Shown piece by piece: positions 10,551 to 19,755 of a DNA stretch of 64,000 nt (position 1 is the stretch's first letter; every line of letters starts with the position of its first letter). The stretch is from NCBI RefSeq assembly GCF_001463705.1, contig NZ_BBWH01000024.1:62001-126000 (forward strand), given 5' to 3'. The translations under genes and the position numbers were made by a program. Source of the DNA: Aureimonas sp. AU12. Lineage in GTDB: Bacteria > Pseudomonadota > Alphaproteobacteria > Rhizobiales > Rhizobiaceae. A model generated the notes under the pieces. The model saw only the letters and a list, made by a program, of their open reading frames with translations. It had not been told where the DNA came from and did no database searches.

Positions 10551-10973
10551 TCAGAGCCGGCAGACGCGACGCTCGCCCGCACTGTTGGCGACATAGGTGT
10601 TCGAGCGGGGATCGTAAGTGCGATAGCGGGCCGCGCAGCGGGCCGCCTGGCTGTTGCCGCCACCCGACGATGCTGCGGCACCGGCGGCGGCGCCTGCCGC
10701 GAAGCCGAAGATCGCGGCTGCGGCCGCATTGCCGTTGTTGCGGCGGTCGTAGCGCTCGTTGTCGCGATACCAGCGCTGATAGCGGCGATTGTCCCAGCGG
10801 CGCGCGTCGCGGCGGAACTCGCGGCAGTCGCGGGCGCCGGGGTTGCGGGCGCAGAAACGCTCGACGTAGCGCTGCTGCTGGCGGTAGCTCTGGGCCTCGG
10901 CGGGTGCCGAGAAGGTCGTGATGCCGGTGCCGAGGACGGCGAGCGCCATGATGACCTGCGTAAAACGTCGCAT
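10551..10973 (-). CDS. BA14K-type small secreted protein, second copy
   Basis: A 140-residue exported protein: signal peptide to about residue 28 (ending APAEAQ), then an Arg/Tyr/Asn-rich charged segment (about 30-80). A short Ala/Gly hydrophobic stretch (AAAAAIFGFAAGAAAGAAAS) and a C-terminal RCAARYRTYDPRSNTYVAN ending VCRL complete it. The layout matches the neighbouring 9760-10257 gene, so the two look like diverged tandem paralogues. The ATG is preceded by a GGAGGAG sequence. No function beyond the family assignment can be read. Confidence 0.8.
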   Translation of the reverse strand: MRRFTQVIMALAVLGTGITTFSAPAEAQSYRQQQRYVERFCARNPGARDCREFRRDARRWDNRRYQRWYRDNERYDRRNNGNAAAAAIFGFAAGAAAGAAASSGGGNSQAARCAARYRTYDPRSNTYVANSAGERRVCRL

Positions 10974-11192
10974 GCGTCGAAACTCCTCCTGCTGCGCCGG
11001 CTTCGCCGGTCGCTAATGTCCTCCCGCCCAACGCGAACGATCTGCGCGGGTTCCGGGACGACGATGGATTGCAAGCTGGACTTAGGGATGTGAACGCGGC
11101 CTGAACGGCTGCGGTGTTCCGACGCATCGCAAAGCAGGGGACGGCGCGGCGCGGTCATGGTCGGAACGAAGTGCGAACGCTATATCGGGCAA

Positions 11193-12434
11193 ATGGCCAA
11201 GATCACCCTCATGGACAAGCTCGCGATCCTCAGCGACGCCGCGAAATACGATGCGTCCTGCGCTTCCAGCGGCACCACGAAACGCGACTCGGTGAAATCG
11301 AAGGGGATCGGGTCGACCGAGGGTTCCGGCATTTGTCATGCCTACGCGCCGGACGGGCGCTGTATCTCGCTGCTCAAGATCCTGATGACGAACTTCTGCG
11401 TCTACGACTGCGTCTACTGCGTCAACCGTTCGTCCTCCAACGTCCAGCGCGCCCGCTTCTCGGTCGACGAGGTCGTGAAGCTGACGATGGAGTTCTACAA
11501 GCGCAACTATATCGAGGGCCTGTTCCTGTCGTCGGGCATCATCCGCTCGTCCGACTATACGATGGAGCAGATGGTGGCGATCGCTCGCAAGCTGCGGCTG
11601 GAGCAGAACTTCGCGGGCTATATCCACCTCAAGACGATCCCGGACGCCTCGCCGATCCTCATCGAGGAGGCCGGTCTCTTCGCCGACCGTCTGTCGATCA
11701 ACATCGAGATGCCCACCGACCTCTCGCTGGAAAGCTTCGCGCCGGAAAAGAAGCCGCGCGACATCAAGCGCTCGATGGGTCACCTGCGGCTGAAGATTGA
11801 GGAGCACAAGGGCGAACGCCGCGAGCGGATCAAGCCGCCGAAATTCGCCCCGGGCGGCCAGTCGACGCAGATGATCATCGGCGCCGATGCTTCCAGCGAC
11901 GACCAGATCCTGGGCCGCTCTGAAAACCTTTACGGCAACTACCAGCTTCGGCGCGTCTACTACTCCGCCTTCTCGCCCATTCCGGATGCGTCGAGCCGCC
12001 TGCCGCTCCTCAAGCCGCCGCTGATGCGCGAGCACCGGCTCTACCAGGCCGACTGGCTGATGCGCTTCTACGGGTTCGACCGCGGCGAGATCGTCTCGGG
12101 TGGAGACGCGGGGATGCTGGATCTGTCGATCGATCCCAAGCTCGCCTGGGCGTTGAAGAACCGGGGCCGCTTCCCCGTCGACGTCAACCGGGCCGACCGC
12201 GAGATGCTGCTGCGCGTGCCCGGCTTCGGCACGAAAGCGGTGGACCGCATCCTGTCGACGCGCCGACACCGGACGTTGCGGCTCGACGACGTCGCGCGGC
12301 TCTGCCAGTCGGTCGCGAAGGTACGCCCCTTCATCGAGGCGCTGGACTGGACGCCGGGCGGGCTCACCGACCGCGAGAGCTTGCGCGCCAGCGTCGCGCC
12401 CCCACCGAAGGCCGAGCAGCTGAGCCTGTTCTGA
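11193..12434 (+). CDS. Putative DNA modification/repair radical SAM protein
   Basis: A 413-residue radical SAM protein of the family usually linked to a uracil-DNA-glycosylase-like partner. Cysteines 69, 73 and 76 form the CxxxCxxC cluster motif inside NFCVYDCVYC. The N-terminus MAKITLMDKLAILSDAAKYD and the block SSGIIRSSDYTMEQM are characteristic. A helix-hairpin-helix DNA-binding segment sits near the C-terminus (VNRADREMLLRVPGFGTKAV). The ATG at 11193 gives the family N-terminus; an in-frame upstream start at 11157 is less likely. The usual partner gene is not adjacent here. The reaction is unknown for the family. Confidence 0.88.
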   Translation: MAKITLMDKLAILSDAAKYDASCASSGTTKRDSVKSKGIGSTEGSGICHAYAPDGRCISLLKILMTNFCVYDCVYCVNRSSSNVQRARFSVDEVVKLTMEFYKRNYIEGLFLSSGIIRSSDYTMEQMVAIARKLRLEQNFAGYIHLKTIPDASPILIEEAGLFADRLSINIEMPTDLSLESFAPEKKPRDIKRSMGHLRLKIEEHKGERRERIKPPKFAPGGQSTQMIIGADASSDDQILGRSENLYGNYQLRRVYYSAFSPIPDASSRLPLLKPPLMREHRLYQADWLMRFYGFDRGEIVSGGDAGMLDLSIDPKLAWALKNRGRFPVDVNRADREMLLRVPGFGTKAVDRILSTRRHRTLRLDDVARLCQSVAKVRPFIEALDWTPGGLTDRESLRASVAPPPKAEQLSLF

Positions 12435-12444
12435 CCGCCGTCCT

Positions 12445-14388
12445 TCAGCCGGCGCGGGCGAACGAGGGGCCGTCGGATCGCTGCGCAGGGTCTTCCAGCC
12501 GGTCGGCGATGATCCGCGCGGCGCAGTCGGCGACGCTCAGCGGCTTGTCGAAGAGGTAGCCTTGCCCGAAGCGGCAACCGGCCTCTCGCACGAAGTCGAG
12601 ATGCGCCGCCGTCTCGATGCCTTCGGCCACGATGTCGAGATGGAGCCGCGCGGCGAGTGCGCAGATCGTAGCGATGATGGCGCCGCTGCTCTCGTCGTTG
12701 GCGGCGCTGCGAACGAAGGACTGGTCGATCTTGATCTTGTCGAAGGTGAACCGGCGCAGGTAGCTCAGCGACGAGTAGCCGGTGCCGAAATCGTCGAGCG
12801 AGATCCGCACGCCGAGATCGCGCAGCGCCTGGAGCACCCGCAGCGTCTGTTCGTCGTTCTCGATCAGGACGCTCTCGGTGATCTCGATCTCCAGCATGCG
12901 CGGGCGGATGCCGAAGCGGTTGAGGTTCTCCGCCACGAACATCGGGAAGCACTCGTCGGTGAGCTGGCGGGCCGAGACGTTGACGGCGACGCTCAGATGC
13001 GAGGGCCAGCCTGCGGCCTGCCGGCAGGCTTCCGTCAGGACCCAGCGGCCAAGCATTTCGATCTGCTGGCTTTCCTCGGCGACGGGGATGAATTCGGCGG
13101 GCGACACGAAGCCGAGTTCGGGGTGGCGCCAGCGCAGCAGCGCCTCGAAGCCGCCGAGCCGGTCCGTCGAAAGGTCGATGATGGGCTGGAAGGCCAGCGC
13201 CAGTTCGCCGGCGGCGACGGCGAGGGCGAGATCGTCCTGCAGCCGCTGGCGGCGTAGCAGCTTCTGTTTCATCGTCGGGTCGAAGACTCGGTAGCAGGCC
13301 CGGCCGGCGGCTTTCGAGCCGTAGAGGGCGATGTCGGCATCCTTCAGCAGCGAGGCGGAATCGGGCGCGTCCTCGCGGGTCTTGAAGCCGACGCCGATGC
13401 TGACGCTCGCCGTCAGGTCGCGGTCCTGCAGGGCGATGGGCGTCGCCATGCTGGCGCCGATCTTCTCGCAGGCATGGACGGCGCGCTCGCGCGCCGACGG
13501 GCCGCAGAAGAACAGGGCGAACTCGTCGCCGCCGAGGCGCGCCACGAGTTCGGCCTCGTCGGCGACGGCGGCGAGTCGCTTCGAGAGCTCGACGAGAAAC
13601 AGGTCGCCGGCATCGTGGCCCAGACTGTCGTTCAGGAGCTTGAAGTGATCGACGTCGAGCAGCGCCACCGCCTGCTCGACGTCGTCGTCGGCGCGCGCCA
13701 GCGCCGCGTTGAAGGCGAACCGGTTCCCGAGCCCGGTCAGGGTGTCGGTGTTCGCCACCCGGACGAGATGGCGGTTCTGGCGGAAAACGAAGGTCAGGAG
13801 CAGCGCCCCGAAGGCGACGAGCGTCATCGTCACGAGGCAGGAGGCGATGAAGATCTGTTCGAGTTGCTTCTGGTTCTTCGCCACGACGTCGCCAGTCGCG
13901 ACGTTGGAGAGCGAGGCGAGCTGGACCAGCTTGTTGTCGAAGGGCTTGAGGATGGCGAGGGCGCTCTGGGCCGCTTCCTGGCGTGGCAGTTGGTCTATCA
14001 GAGGCTGCAGGCCGTCGACGATGTCGTTGAAGCGCCCGAAGGCCGCCGTCTGGGTCGGGTACGCCGTCAGCATGCTCATGGCATCGCCAGAGCGCAGAAT
14101 GGCGGTTCGATTGCGCAGGATGGCGTAGCGAAGCCGCGCGGCATCCGCGCCGTTGCCGTGCCTCACGGCATCCAGCTCGGCCTCGAGACGCAGCAGTTCG
14201 ACGGTGGCCTGGTTGAGGTCGAAGGTGCCGTTGTAGCGCGAGGCATCTGCGATCTGGAACTGGTAGCCCCAGGCGAGCACCGTCGACGCCACCGTCAGCA
14301 GCGCAAGACCGATGGTCACGATCGTCAGGCCCAGCCTGACGCGGTGGCCATGGGTGCGCCCGCGCGCGGAGGTCGTCGCGCGGCTCAT
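12445..14388 (-). CDS. Membrane-bound GGDEF-EAL cyclic-di-GMP protein
   Basis: A 647-residue inner-membrane protein: TM1 about 18-40, a helical periplasmic region about 41-180, TM2 about 181-202, GGDEF domain about 207-370 and EAL domain about 385-630. The cyclase motif is intact (ARLGGDEFALF, about residue 286), but the RxxD inhibitory site upstream is absent (D and E occupy those positions). The phosphodiesterase side looks complete: EALLRW (415), VNVSARQL, EITES, the DDFGTGYSSL block and AEGIET. It could therefore make and degrade c-di-GMP. Its start overlaps the stop of the molybdopterin-fold gene as ATGA, so the periplasmic protein is a likely input. Confidence 0.95.
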   Translation of the reverse strand: MSRATTSARGRTHGHRVRLGLTIVTIGLALLTVASTVLAWGYQFQIADASRYNGTFDLNQATVELLRLEAELDAVRHGNGADAARLRYAILRNRTAILRSGDAMSMLTAYPTQTAAFGRFNDIVDGLQPLIDQLPRQEAAQSALAILKPFDNKLVQLASLSNVATGDVVAKNQKQLEQIFIASCLVTMTLVAFGALLLTFVFRQNRHLVRVANTDTLTGLGNRFAFNAALARADDDVEQAVALLDVDHFKLLNDSLGHDAGDLFLVELSKRLAAVADEAELVARLGGDEFALFFCGPSARERAVHACEKIGASMATPIALQDRDLTASVSIGVGFKTREDAPDSASLLKDADIALYGSKAAGRACYRVFDPTMKQKLLRRQRLQDDLALAVAAGELALAFQPIIDLSTDRLGGFEALLRWRHPELGFVSPAEFIPVAEESQQIEMLGRWVLTEACRQAAGWPSHLSVAVNVSARQLTDECFPMFVAENLNRFGIRPRMLEIEITESVLIENDEQTLRVLQALRDLGVRISLDDFGTGYSSLSYLRRFTFDKIKIDQSFVRSAANDESSGAIIATICALAARLHLDIVAEGIETAAHLDFVREAGCRFGQGYLFDKPLSVADCAARIIADRLEDPAQRSDGPSFARAG

Positions 14389-14882
14389 TGAACTTCGATG
14401 TCGCAGATTTGCCAGACCGAGCGGCTGTAAAAGACCTGATGTTGCAGGGCCTTTTGGCTATCGAACGGGAAGAGGAGGAAAACCGGCCCCTTGTCGCTGA
14501 TCGCCATCGGCTCGCTGTTCTGGCGGGTGGCGAGGAGCGCGCCGTTCTCGACGAGCAAGGCGATCTCGATCTCTGCGAGGTAGTCGTTCAGCGCCGTGAC
14601 GACGAGACGATCGCCGGTCGCACCCATCGCGGAGAGGAAGTCGCGCACGAGAACGCCGGAGAACTCGACGGGGACGGGGTGCCACGGCGTCGTGGTCGTG
14701 AATTTCGAGGGAGGCAGGGCCTCGAGGCTCGCCATGTCCAGCGTTCGGCTGCCGTCGGCGATCCGGCCGTGGACGCGCAGGAACGAGCCCGGGCCGGCCG
14801 CCCCGGCGTTCCGCACCGGCAAGGCGAGACAGGTCATCGCCATAAGGAAAGATCGTCTGGAACAGGATTGCGTCACTCGCAC
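14385..14882 (-). CDS. Secreted molybdopterin-oxidoreductase-fold protein, probable sensor partner
   Basis: A 165-residue exported protein with a signal segment to about residue 28 and a domain resembling the sulfite-oxidase/YedY molybdopterin-binding fold (FSGVLVRDFLSAMGA, VTALNDYLAEI, KGPVFLLFPFD, ending YSRSVWQICDIEV). The mature core has no cysteine at the place where sulfite oxidase and YedY bind molybdenum; its only cysteine is near the end (WQIC). I infer a non-catalytic or atypical ligand-binding role. The 4 bp overlap with the downstream GGDEF-EAL gene supports a signalling pair. The family assignment is from sequence pattern only. Confidence 0.75.
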   Translation of the reverse strand: MRVTQSCSRRSFLMAMTCLALPVRNAGAAGPGSFLRVHGRIADGSRTLDMASLEALPPSKFTTTTPWHPVPVEFSGVLVRDFLSAMGATGDRLVVTALNDYLAEIEIALLVENGALLATRQNSEPMAISDKGPVFLLFPFDSQKALQHQVFYSRSVWQICDIEVQ

Positions 14883-15147
14883 AACAACTACGCTCGCCGG
14901 ATAACTAGAATTCGCCTTCAGATAGATATCGAGGGTCCGTTAAGTATCGGTGCACGTGTAATGGTGATCGCATGTCTCTTGTTGCTAAGTTGTGCTTCCT
15001 TTTACTGGTGCAGCTTGGGCGAGCGAGGCCTTCACCAAACCTTCAGCACCGATCCGTCATTGTATCCGCGCGTCTGCGCCCGAGCGTGGGCGCGCCAGAC
15101 GGCCGCCGGAGGATCCCGGACGGGGCCGAGCGATCCGGGAGGCGGCA

Positions 15148-16452
15148 TTGAACGAGGTTGGACACCCGGCGCGGGCCGTTGCGGACCTGTCGGCAGAGAT
15201 GGGGGAGGCGGCGCGTGCGCTGCTGGCCGCGCTCCTCCTCACCTGTCTCCTCGTCACCTTCCAGCCGTTCCAGACGACCTTCGCGGGCGCTGTCAATTCC
15301 GGCAATGCGGTGAACCAGATCGGCTACGGCCTTCTGGGCGTGGGCGCCATCGCGGCGATGCTGACGGTGACGCCGAGGCCGGCGCTGCGCGCGCTCCTGC
15401 GTCCGACCTGGATCCTGATGGGGGTGGTCCTGCTGCAGTCGGCGCTGCATTCGCCCTGGCCGGACGCCTCGTTGCGCGCCGTGCTCTTCGCGCTGGCGGC
15501 GATGATGGCGACCGCAGCCGTTCTCTGCCTGCCCGCGAACCTCAGGGGCTTCCGCTTCGCGCTCGCCTTCGCGGCGCTCACCGTGCTCGCCCTCTGTTAT
15601 GTCGGCGTTGCGGTGTTGCCGGCGGCCATCCACGACGGCAGCGGACCCGAGCCCCAGCATGCGGGCCTCTGGCGCGGCCTCTATCCGCACAAGAACATGG
15701 CCGGTCCCGTCATGGCCGTCCTGTTCTTCGCGGGGCTCTACCTCTGGCGCTGCCGGTGGCGCTTCGTCGGCCTTTCCATCGCGCTTCCGGCGGCGATCTT
15801 CGTGGTCCACACCGGCTCCAAGACGAGCGGGGCGCTCCTGCCGCTGGTGGCGCTGCTCGTGGCCATGGGCCGCAGGATCGGCGGCCGGCGCCTGCCGGTG
15901 ATCGTTCTCTCGGTGACCCTCGTATGCCTCGCGGCATTGACCCTCGGCGCCGCGCTGTCGCCCTCGCTTTATGCGCTGTTGCAGTGGATCCTGCCGGGCA
16001 CGACCTTCACGGGTCGTCTCGACCTCTGGCGCTTCGCGCTCGACACCTCCGCCGATCACCGCTGGACCGGGCTCGGCTTCGAATCCTTCTGGACGACGCC
16101 GGTGGTGATGTCGGCGGAACTCCCGATCGAACTGACCTGGGACCCGCGCGGCATCGTCAACGCCCATAACGGCTATCTCGATCTGGCGATCGCATTGGGC
16201 TGGCCGGGGCTCGCCGTCGCGGTGGCGATGATCGTGATCCTGCCCTTCGCCGACTTCCTGCGCATCGGCCAGGGCGGCGAGGACGTTCGGCTCGCCGACT
16301 TCTTCCTGATGGTTCTGGCCTTCGCGCTCCTCAATGCCATGTTGGAAAGCTTCCTCTTCGCGCGCGGCAATCCGGTCTGGATCACGGCGTGGATGGCCAT
16401 CGTCGGGCTTCGGCTACTGGCCGTTCGCTCGCGTGATCTCAATCGATTATAA
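15148..16452 (+). CDS. O-antigen ligase/polymerase-like membrane protein
   Basis: About 434 residues with roughly ten transmembrane segments and the Wzy_C features of O-antigen ligases and polymerases: GLYPHKNMAGPVMAV, GRLDLWRFALD in a large loop and NAHNGYLDLAIALGWPG, which holds the conserved histidine. It probably polymerises or ligates surface polysaccharide units in the inner membrane. The start is uncertain: TTG 15148 has GGGAGG five bases ahead and is preferred; ATG 15199 lacks a ribosome binding site, and the frame is open to GTG 14992. No other polysaccharide gene is adjacent, so the substrate is unknown. Confidence 0.85.
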   Translation: MNEVGHPARAVADLSAEMGEAARALLAALLLTCLLVTFQPFQTTFAGAVNSGNAVNQIGYGLLGVGAIAAMLTVTPRPALRALLRPTWILMGVVLLQSALHSPWPDASLRAVLFALAAMMATAAVLCLPANLRGFRFALAFAALTVLALCYVGVAVLPAAIHDGSGPEPQHAGLWRGLYPHKNMAGPVMAVLFFAGLYLWRCRWRFVGLSIALPAAIFVVHTGSKTSGALLPLVALLVAMGRRIGGRRLPVIVLSVTLVCLAALTLGAALSPSLYALLQWILPGTTFTGRLDLWRFALDTSADHRWTGLGFESFWTTPVVMSAELPIELTWDPRGIVNAHNGYLDLAIALGWPGLAVAVAMIVILPFADFLRIGQGGEDVRLADFFLMVLAFALLNAMLESFLFARGNPVWITAWMAIVGLRLLAVRSRDLNRL

Positions 16453-16752
16453 GTCTGGTTCCACACGTCCGAAGGCCATTTGAACAACCGGGCCGCCCCC
16501 CTCGACAGCCCTTGGATGCCGGTTGAAACCCGCATTCGAAAATCAAAAACTTAACGCGCGAAAGCTTCGCCGTGGCGCGAAAGCGACCGAAAAGCGGCAA
16601 CAACTGGTCCGATAGGCAAACCATTTCAATGCCTTCATAGCGAGGCCCGTATCATGATCGCGTCGCCGGAATCGCAAATATGGTACGGTTAAGTATTGAA
16701 ATTTACACGGTGCAACGTACAGTGGTTGCATAACTTGCAATGGAGTTTTGGC
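16453..16752. promoter_or_regulatory. Upstream region of the XRE regulator with TGCAA/TTGCA repeats
   Basis: A 300 bp region without a gene, AT-richer than its flanks. Three 5-base half-sites cluster just before the regulator: TGCAA at 16711-16715, TTGCA at 16726-16730 and TGCAA at 16736-16740. The last two form an inverted repeat with a 5-base spacer. XRE proteins often bind such short palindromes in their own promoter, so this is a candidate autoregulatory operator. GGAG at 16742-16745 is the ribosome binding site for the TTG start at 16753. Confidence 0.45.
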
Positions 16753-17121
16753 TTGAAAGCGCAGCGTGATCCGATCGATGTGCACGTCGGCGGTCGACTT
16801 CGTCTGATCCGTACGGCGCGCCGCCTGTCGCTCGAGGAGTTGGGGCGCCGGATCGGCGTGACCTACCAGCAGATCCAGAAATACGAGACGGGTGCCAACC
16901 GCATCAGCGCCTCGACGCTCTATCGGATCGCGCAGATCTTCGACACGAGCCCGACCTTCTTCTTCGAGGGGCTCGATCACAGCGACACCGAGGTCGCCGA
17001 GCCAGTGGCCAGCCGCGAGACGCTGCAGTCCTCGATGGCGATCGGTCGGATCCAGGACGTCGAGGTGCGCCATCGCCTGCGCATGCTGATCGACGCGCTC
17101 GACCCGACCGCGACGCGCTGA
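16753..17121 (+). CDS. XRE-family transcriptional regulator (PraR/SinR-like)
   Basis: A 122-residue DNA-binding protein. The helix-turn-helix spans about residues 12-65 (VGGRLRLIRTARRLSLEELG, then GVTYQQIQKYETGANRISAS), followed by the FFFEGL segment typical of the rhizobial PraR-like group. The C-terminal helical part probably mediates dimerisation. I place the start at TTG 16753 because GGAG lies seven bases upstream; the frame is open from another TTG at 16696. Regulators of this group influence surface and quorum-related traits in rhizobia; the targets here cannot be deduced. Confidence 0.85.
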   Translation: MKAQRDPIDVHVGGRLRLIRTARRLSLEELGRRIGVTYQQIQKYETGANRISASTLYRIAQIFDTSPTFFFEGLDHSDTEVAEPVASRETLQSSMAIGRIQDVEVRHRLRMLIDALDPTATR

Positions 17122-17166
17122 TCGCCAGACGTCGCCTCCGGCGCCGATCCTCGCCTCCCCAGTCTA

Positions 17167-17198
17167 AACGCCCGCAAGGCTCGCGCCTCGCGGGCGTT
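17167..17198. terminator. Bidirectional stem-loop terminator
   Basis: Arms AACGCCCGC (17167-17175) and GCGGGCGTT (17190-17198) pair perfectly. Inside them AGGC and GCCT extend the stem around a TCGC loop, with one mismatch. It lies between two convergent genes (the XRE regulator and the M20 amidohydrolase), the expected place for a shared terminator. The following T content is modest. Confidence 0.65.
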
Positions 17199-17212
17199 CC
17201 GCGTTCCCCCTC

Positions 17213-18376
17213 TCAGGCCAGCGCGCGTTCGACCAGCGCCACCCAGTAGGAGGAGCCATAGGGGATGGCCTCGTCGGCGAAGTCGTAGCGGGCGTGGTGC
17301 AGGCCGGCGCTGTCGCCGTTGCCGATGAAGATGAAGGCGCCGGGCTTGCGCTCCAGCATGAACGAGAAGTCCTCGCCCCCCATCAGCGGCGCCACCGCCC
17401 GGTCCACCTTCGCCTCGCCCACTACGCTCGCCGCGATGCCGGCGCAGAAGGCGGCGCGGCCGGGATCGTTCATCGTCACCGGGTAGTTGCGCAGGTACGA
17501 AACCTCGGCCTGGCACCCGTGCGCGCTCGCGATGCCGGCGGCGATCTCGCCGATCCGATGCTCGGCCATCACCCGCGTCTCCTCGCGCAGCGAGCGCACC
17601 GTGCCAGAGACCATGGCGTCGTCGGGAATGACGTTGCGGGCAAAACCGGCGTGGAACTGCGTCACCGAAACCACCAGCGAATCCAGCGGGTCGACGTTGC
17701 GCGCGGCGATCTGCTGCAGCGCCTGCACGAGGGCGGCGCCCGTCAGGATCGGATCGCGCGACTGCTGGGGGATCGCGGCATGGCCGCCATGGCCGAGGAG
17801 GCGCACCGAGAACTCGTCGGTCGCCGCCATCATTGCCGTGTCGCGGATTGCGAACGTGCCGATCTCCATGCCGGGAATGTTGTGCATGCCGTAGACCTCC
17901 GCGATCGCGAAGCGCTCGAACAGCCCGTCCTCGATCATCGCCCGTGCCCCGGCACCGCCTTCCTCGGCCGGCTGGAAGATGAAGGCGACGCTGCCCTCGA
18001 AGGTCCGCGAGGCGCAGAGGCTCCGCGCAGCGCCGAGCAGCATCGCCATGTGCCCATCATGGCCGCAGGCATGCATCGCGCCGGGCAGCGTCGAAGCGTA
18101 GGGCGCGCCGGTTTCCTCGTTGATCGGCAACGCGTCCATGTCGGCGCGAAGGCCGATCATCCGCCCGCCGGGCCCGCCGCGCCCGTGGACGACGCCCACC
18201 ACGCCGGTGCGCCCGATGCCGGTCGCCACCTCGTCGCATCCGAAGGTGTGCAGCTTTTCGGCAACGTAGGCGGCGGTGCGATGAACCTCGTAGAGAATCT
18301 CGGGCACGGCGTGCAGTTCGCGGCGCCACCCGGCGATCTCGGAGGCGTCTTCGGCGATGCGGTTGTTGACGGGCAT
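17213..18376 (-). CDS. M20-family amidohydrolase (hippurate hydrolase-like)
   Basis: A 387-residue cytoplasmic metallo-amidohydrolase/deacylase of the M20D group, which removes acyl groups from N-acyl amino acids or cleaves similar amides. Metal-binding motifs are present: MHACGHDGHMAMLLGAA, the catalytic QPAEEGGAGARAMIEDG block, and GGEDFSF near the C-terminus. The dimerisation or lid domain lies in the middle (about 185-300). Length is normal for the family. It is convergent with the XRE gene and divergent from the D,D-carboxypeptidase gene. The substrate cannot be told from sequence. Confidence 0.92.
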   Translation of the reverse strand: MPVNNRIAEDASEIAGWRRELHAVPEILYEVHRTAAYVAEKLHTFGCDEVATGIGRTGVVGVVHGRGGPGGRMIGLRADMDALPINEETGAPYASTLPGAMHACGHDGHMAMLLGAARSLCASRTFEGSVAFIFQPAEEGGAGARAMIEDGLFERFAIAEVYGMHNIPGMEIGTFAIRDTAMMAATDEFSVRLLGHGGHAAIPQQSRDPILTGAALVQALQQIAARNVDPLDSLVVSVTQFHAGFARNVIPDDAMVSGTVRSLREETRVMAEHRIGEIAAGIASAHGCQAEVSYLRNYPVTMNDPGRAAFCAGIAASVVGEAKVDRAVAPLMGGEDFSFMLERKPGAFIFIGNGDSAGLHHARYDFADEAIPYGSSYWVALVERALA

Positions 18377-18540
18377 GGGAACTTCCGGGCGATGCCTTGA
18401 AATGGTGATAAACGGACGCTTCTTAGCCGGTGCGTCCGGGGCCTGCCGTTTACGACGGGTCCTGTCGATCCTGCCATGTTATGTCGTGCGGTGCGAAGGG
18501 CGTCGAGCCGCCGCATCCCCGATGGAGACCCGAGACGACG

Positions 18541-19755
18541 ATGCGTGTCGAATTTTTCATCCGCAAGCTGCCGGCCGCGCTGCTTCTCGCAGCCTCCCTG
18601 TCGGCCGCCGCCGGTCCGGCCCTGGCCGCCAACACGATCGCCGTCGATGTCGAGACCGGCAAGGTCCTGTCCGAAAAGAACGCGACGCAGCGCTGGTATC
18701 CGGCCTCCACGACCAAACTGATGACCGCCTATCTCGTCCTCAAGGCGCTGGAGGCCAAGACCGTCTCGCTCGACACGCCCGTCGTGATGACCCGCACGGC
18801 GGCCGCGCAGGCGCCCTCGAAGATGGGCTTTCCCGCCGGCTCGGTGATGCGCCTCGACATGGCGCTGCGCATGATGCTGGTCAAATCCGCCAATGACGTC
18901 GCCTTCGCGATCGGCCAGTCGCTGGGCAATGGCAAGATTGAGGTCTTCGTCGCCGAGATGAACCAGGCGGCGGCCGCGCTGCAGATGCACGACACGCATT
19001 TCGTCAATCCCAACGGCCTGCCGGGCGAGGGACAGTATTCGAGCGCCAAGGATCTCGCCATTCTCGGCGCGGCGATCCGGCGCGAGTTTCCCGCCTTCAC
19101 CGATTATTTCTCCACCGAGGCGATCGTGGCGGGCGCCGCGACGATGAAGAACGGCAACGGCCTGCTCGGCCGCTACACCGGCGCCGACGGCATGAAGACC
19201 GGCTATATCTGCGCCTCCGGCTTCAATCTCGTGGCCTCCGCCACGCGCAACGGTCGGACGATCGTCGCCGTGGTGCTCGGCGCCGAAGGGCCGATCGTGC
19301 GCGAGCGGCTGGCCGCCGAGGTGATCGAGAACGGCTTCAACACCAATCCCCGTTCGATCCGCGAGGTGGTCACCGACCTGCCGACGTCGAGCGGCCCGCC
19401 GGCCGACGTCTCGGCCGAGATCTGCTCGCCGGCCGGTCGCACCGCGCGGGCCAACGAGCGCGAGGTCGAGGACACGCGCCCCGAGACCTTCGGCTCGCCC
19501 TACATGACAGAACTCGACCGCCCGCCTGCAGCGGTGCCCGTGGTGCTCGGCGGGGCGGCCGGGGCCGGGGCCATCGAAGCCGGCGTCTCGATGATCGCGG
19601 CCTACGGCATTCCGGTTCCGACCTGGCGCCCGGCGCAGGCCGGCGAGCCCGGCGGTCCGCCGGCTCCGGTGGAACCCTCCGTCGAGGCCTCCGCCACCGG
19701 CGACGTGCCGGCCGAGCCCGCAGCCCCTGCCGTGCCTGCGGTTCGCGCGCCGTGA
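18541..19755 (+). CDS. D-alanyl-D-alanine carboxypeptidase (penicillin-binding protein 5-type)
   Basis: A periplasmic serine peptidase of about 404 residues that trims the terminal D-Ala of peptidoglycan pentapeptides. The signal peptide covers residues 1-30 (ending ALAAN). All three active-site motifs are visible: STTK with Ser56 and Lys59, SAN with Ser116, and KTG with Lys219. The last 100 residues are rich in Pro, Ala and Glu and do not resemble a clear PBP5 C-terminal domain. ATG 18541 is chosen because it begins the signal peptide. Its stop overlaps the start of the following CobW gene (GTGA). Confidence 0.93.
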   Translation: MRVEFFIRKLPAALLLAASLSAAAGPALAANTIAVDVETGKVLSEKNATQRWYPASTTKLMTAYLVLKALEAKTVSLDTPVVMTRTAAAQAPSKMGFPAGSVMRLDMALRMMLVKSANDVAFAIGQSLGNGKIEVFVAEMNQAAAALQMHDTHFVNPNGLPGEGQYSSAKDLAILGAAIRREFPAFTDYFSTEAIVAGAATMKNGNGLLGRYTGADGMKTGYICASGFNLVASATRNGRTIVAVVLGAEGPIVRERLAAEVIENGFNTNPRSIREVVTDLPTSSGPPADVSAEICSPAGRTARANEREVEDTRPETFGSPYMTELDRPPAAVPVVLGGAAGAGAIEAGVSMIAAYGIPVPTWRPAQAGEPGGPPAPVEPSVEASATGDVPAEPAAPAVPAVRAP

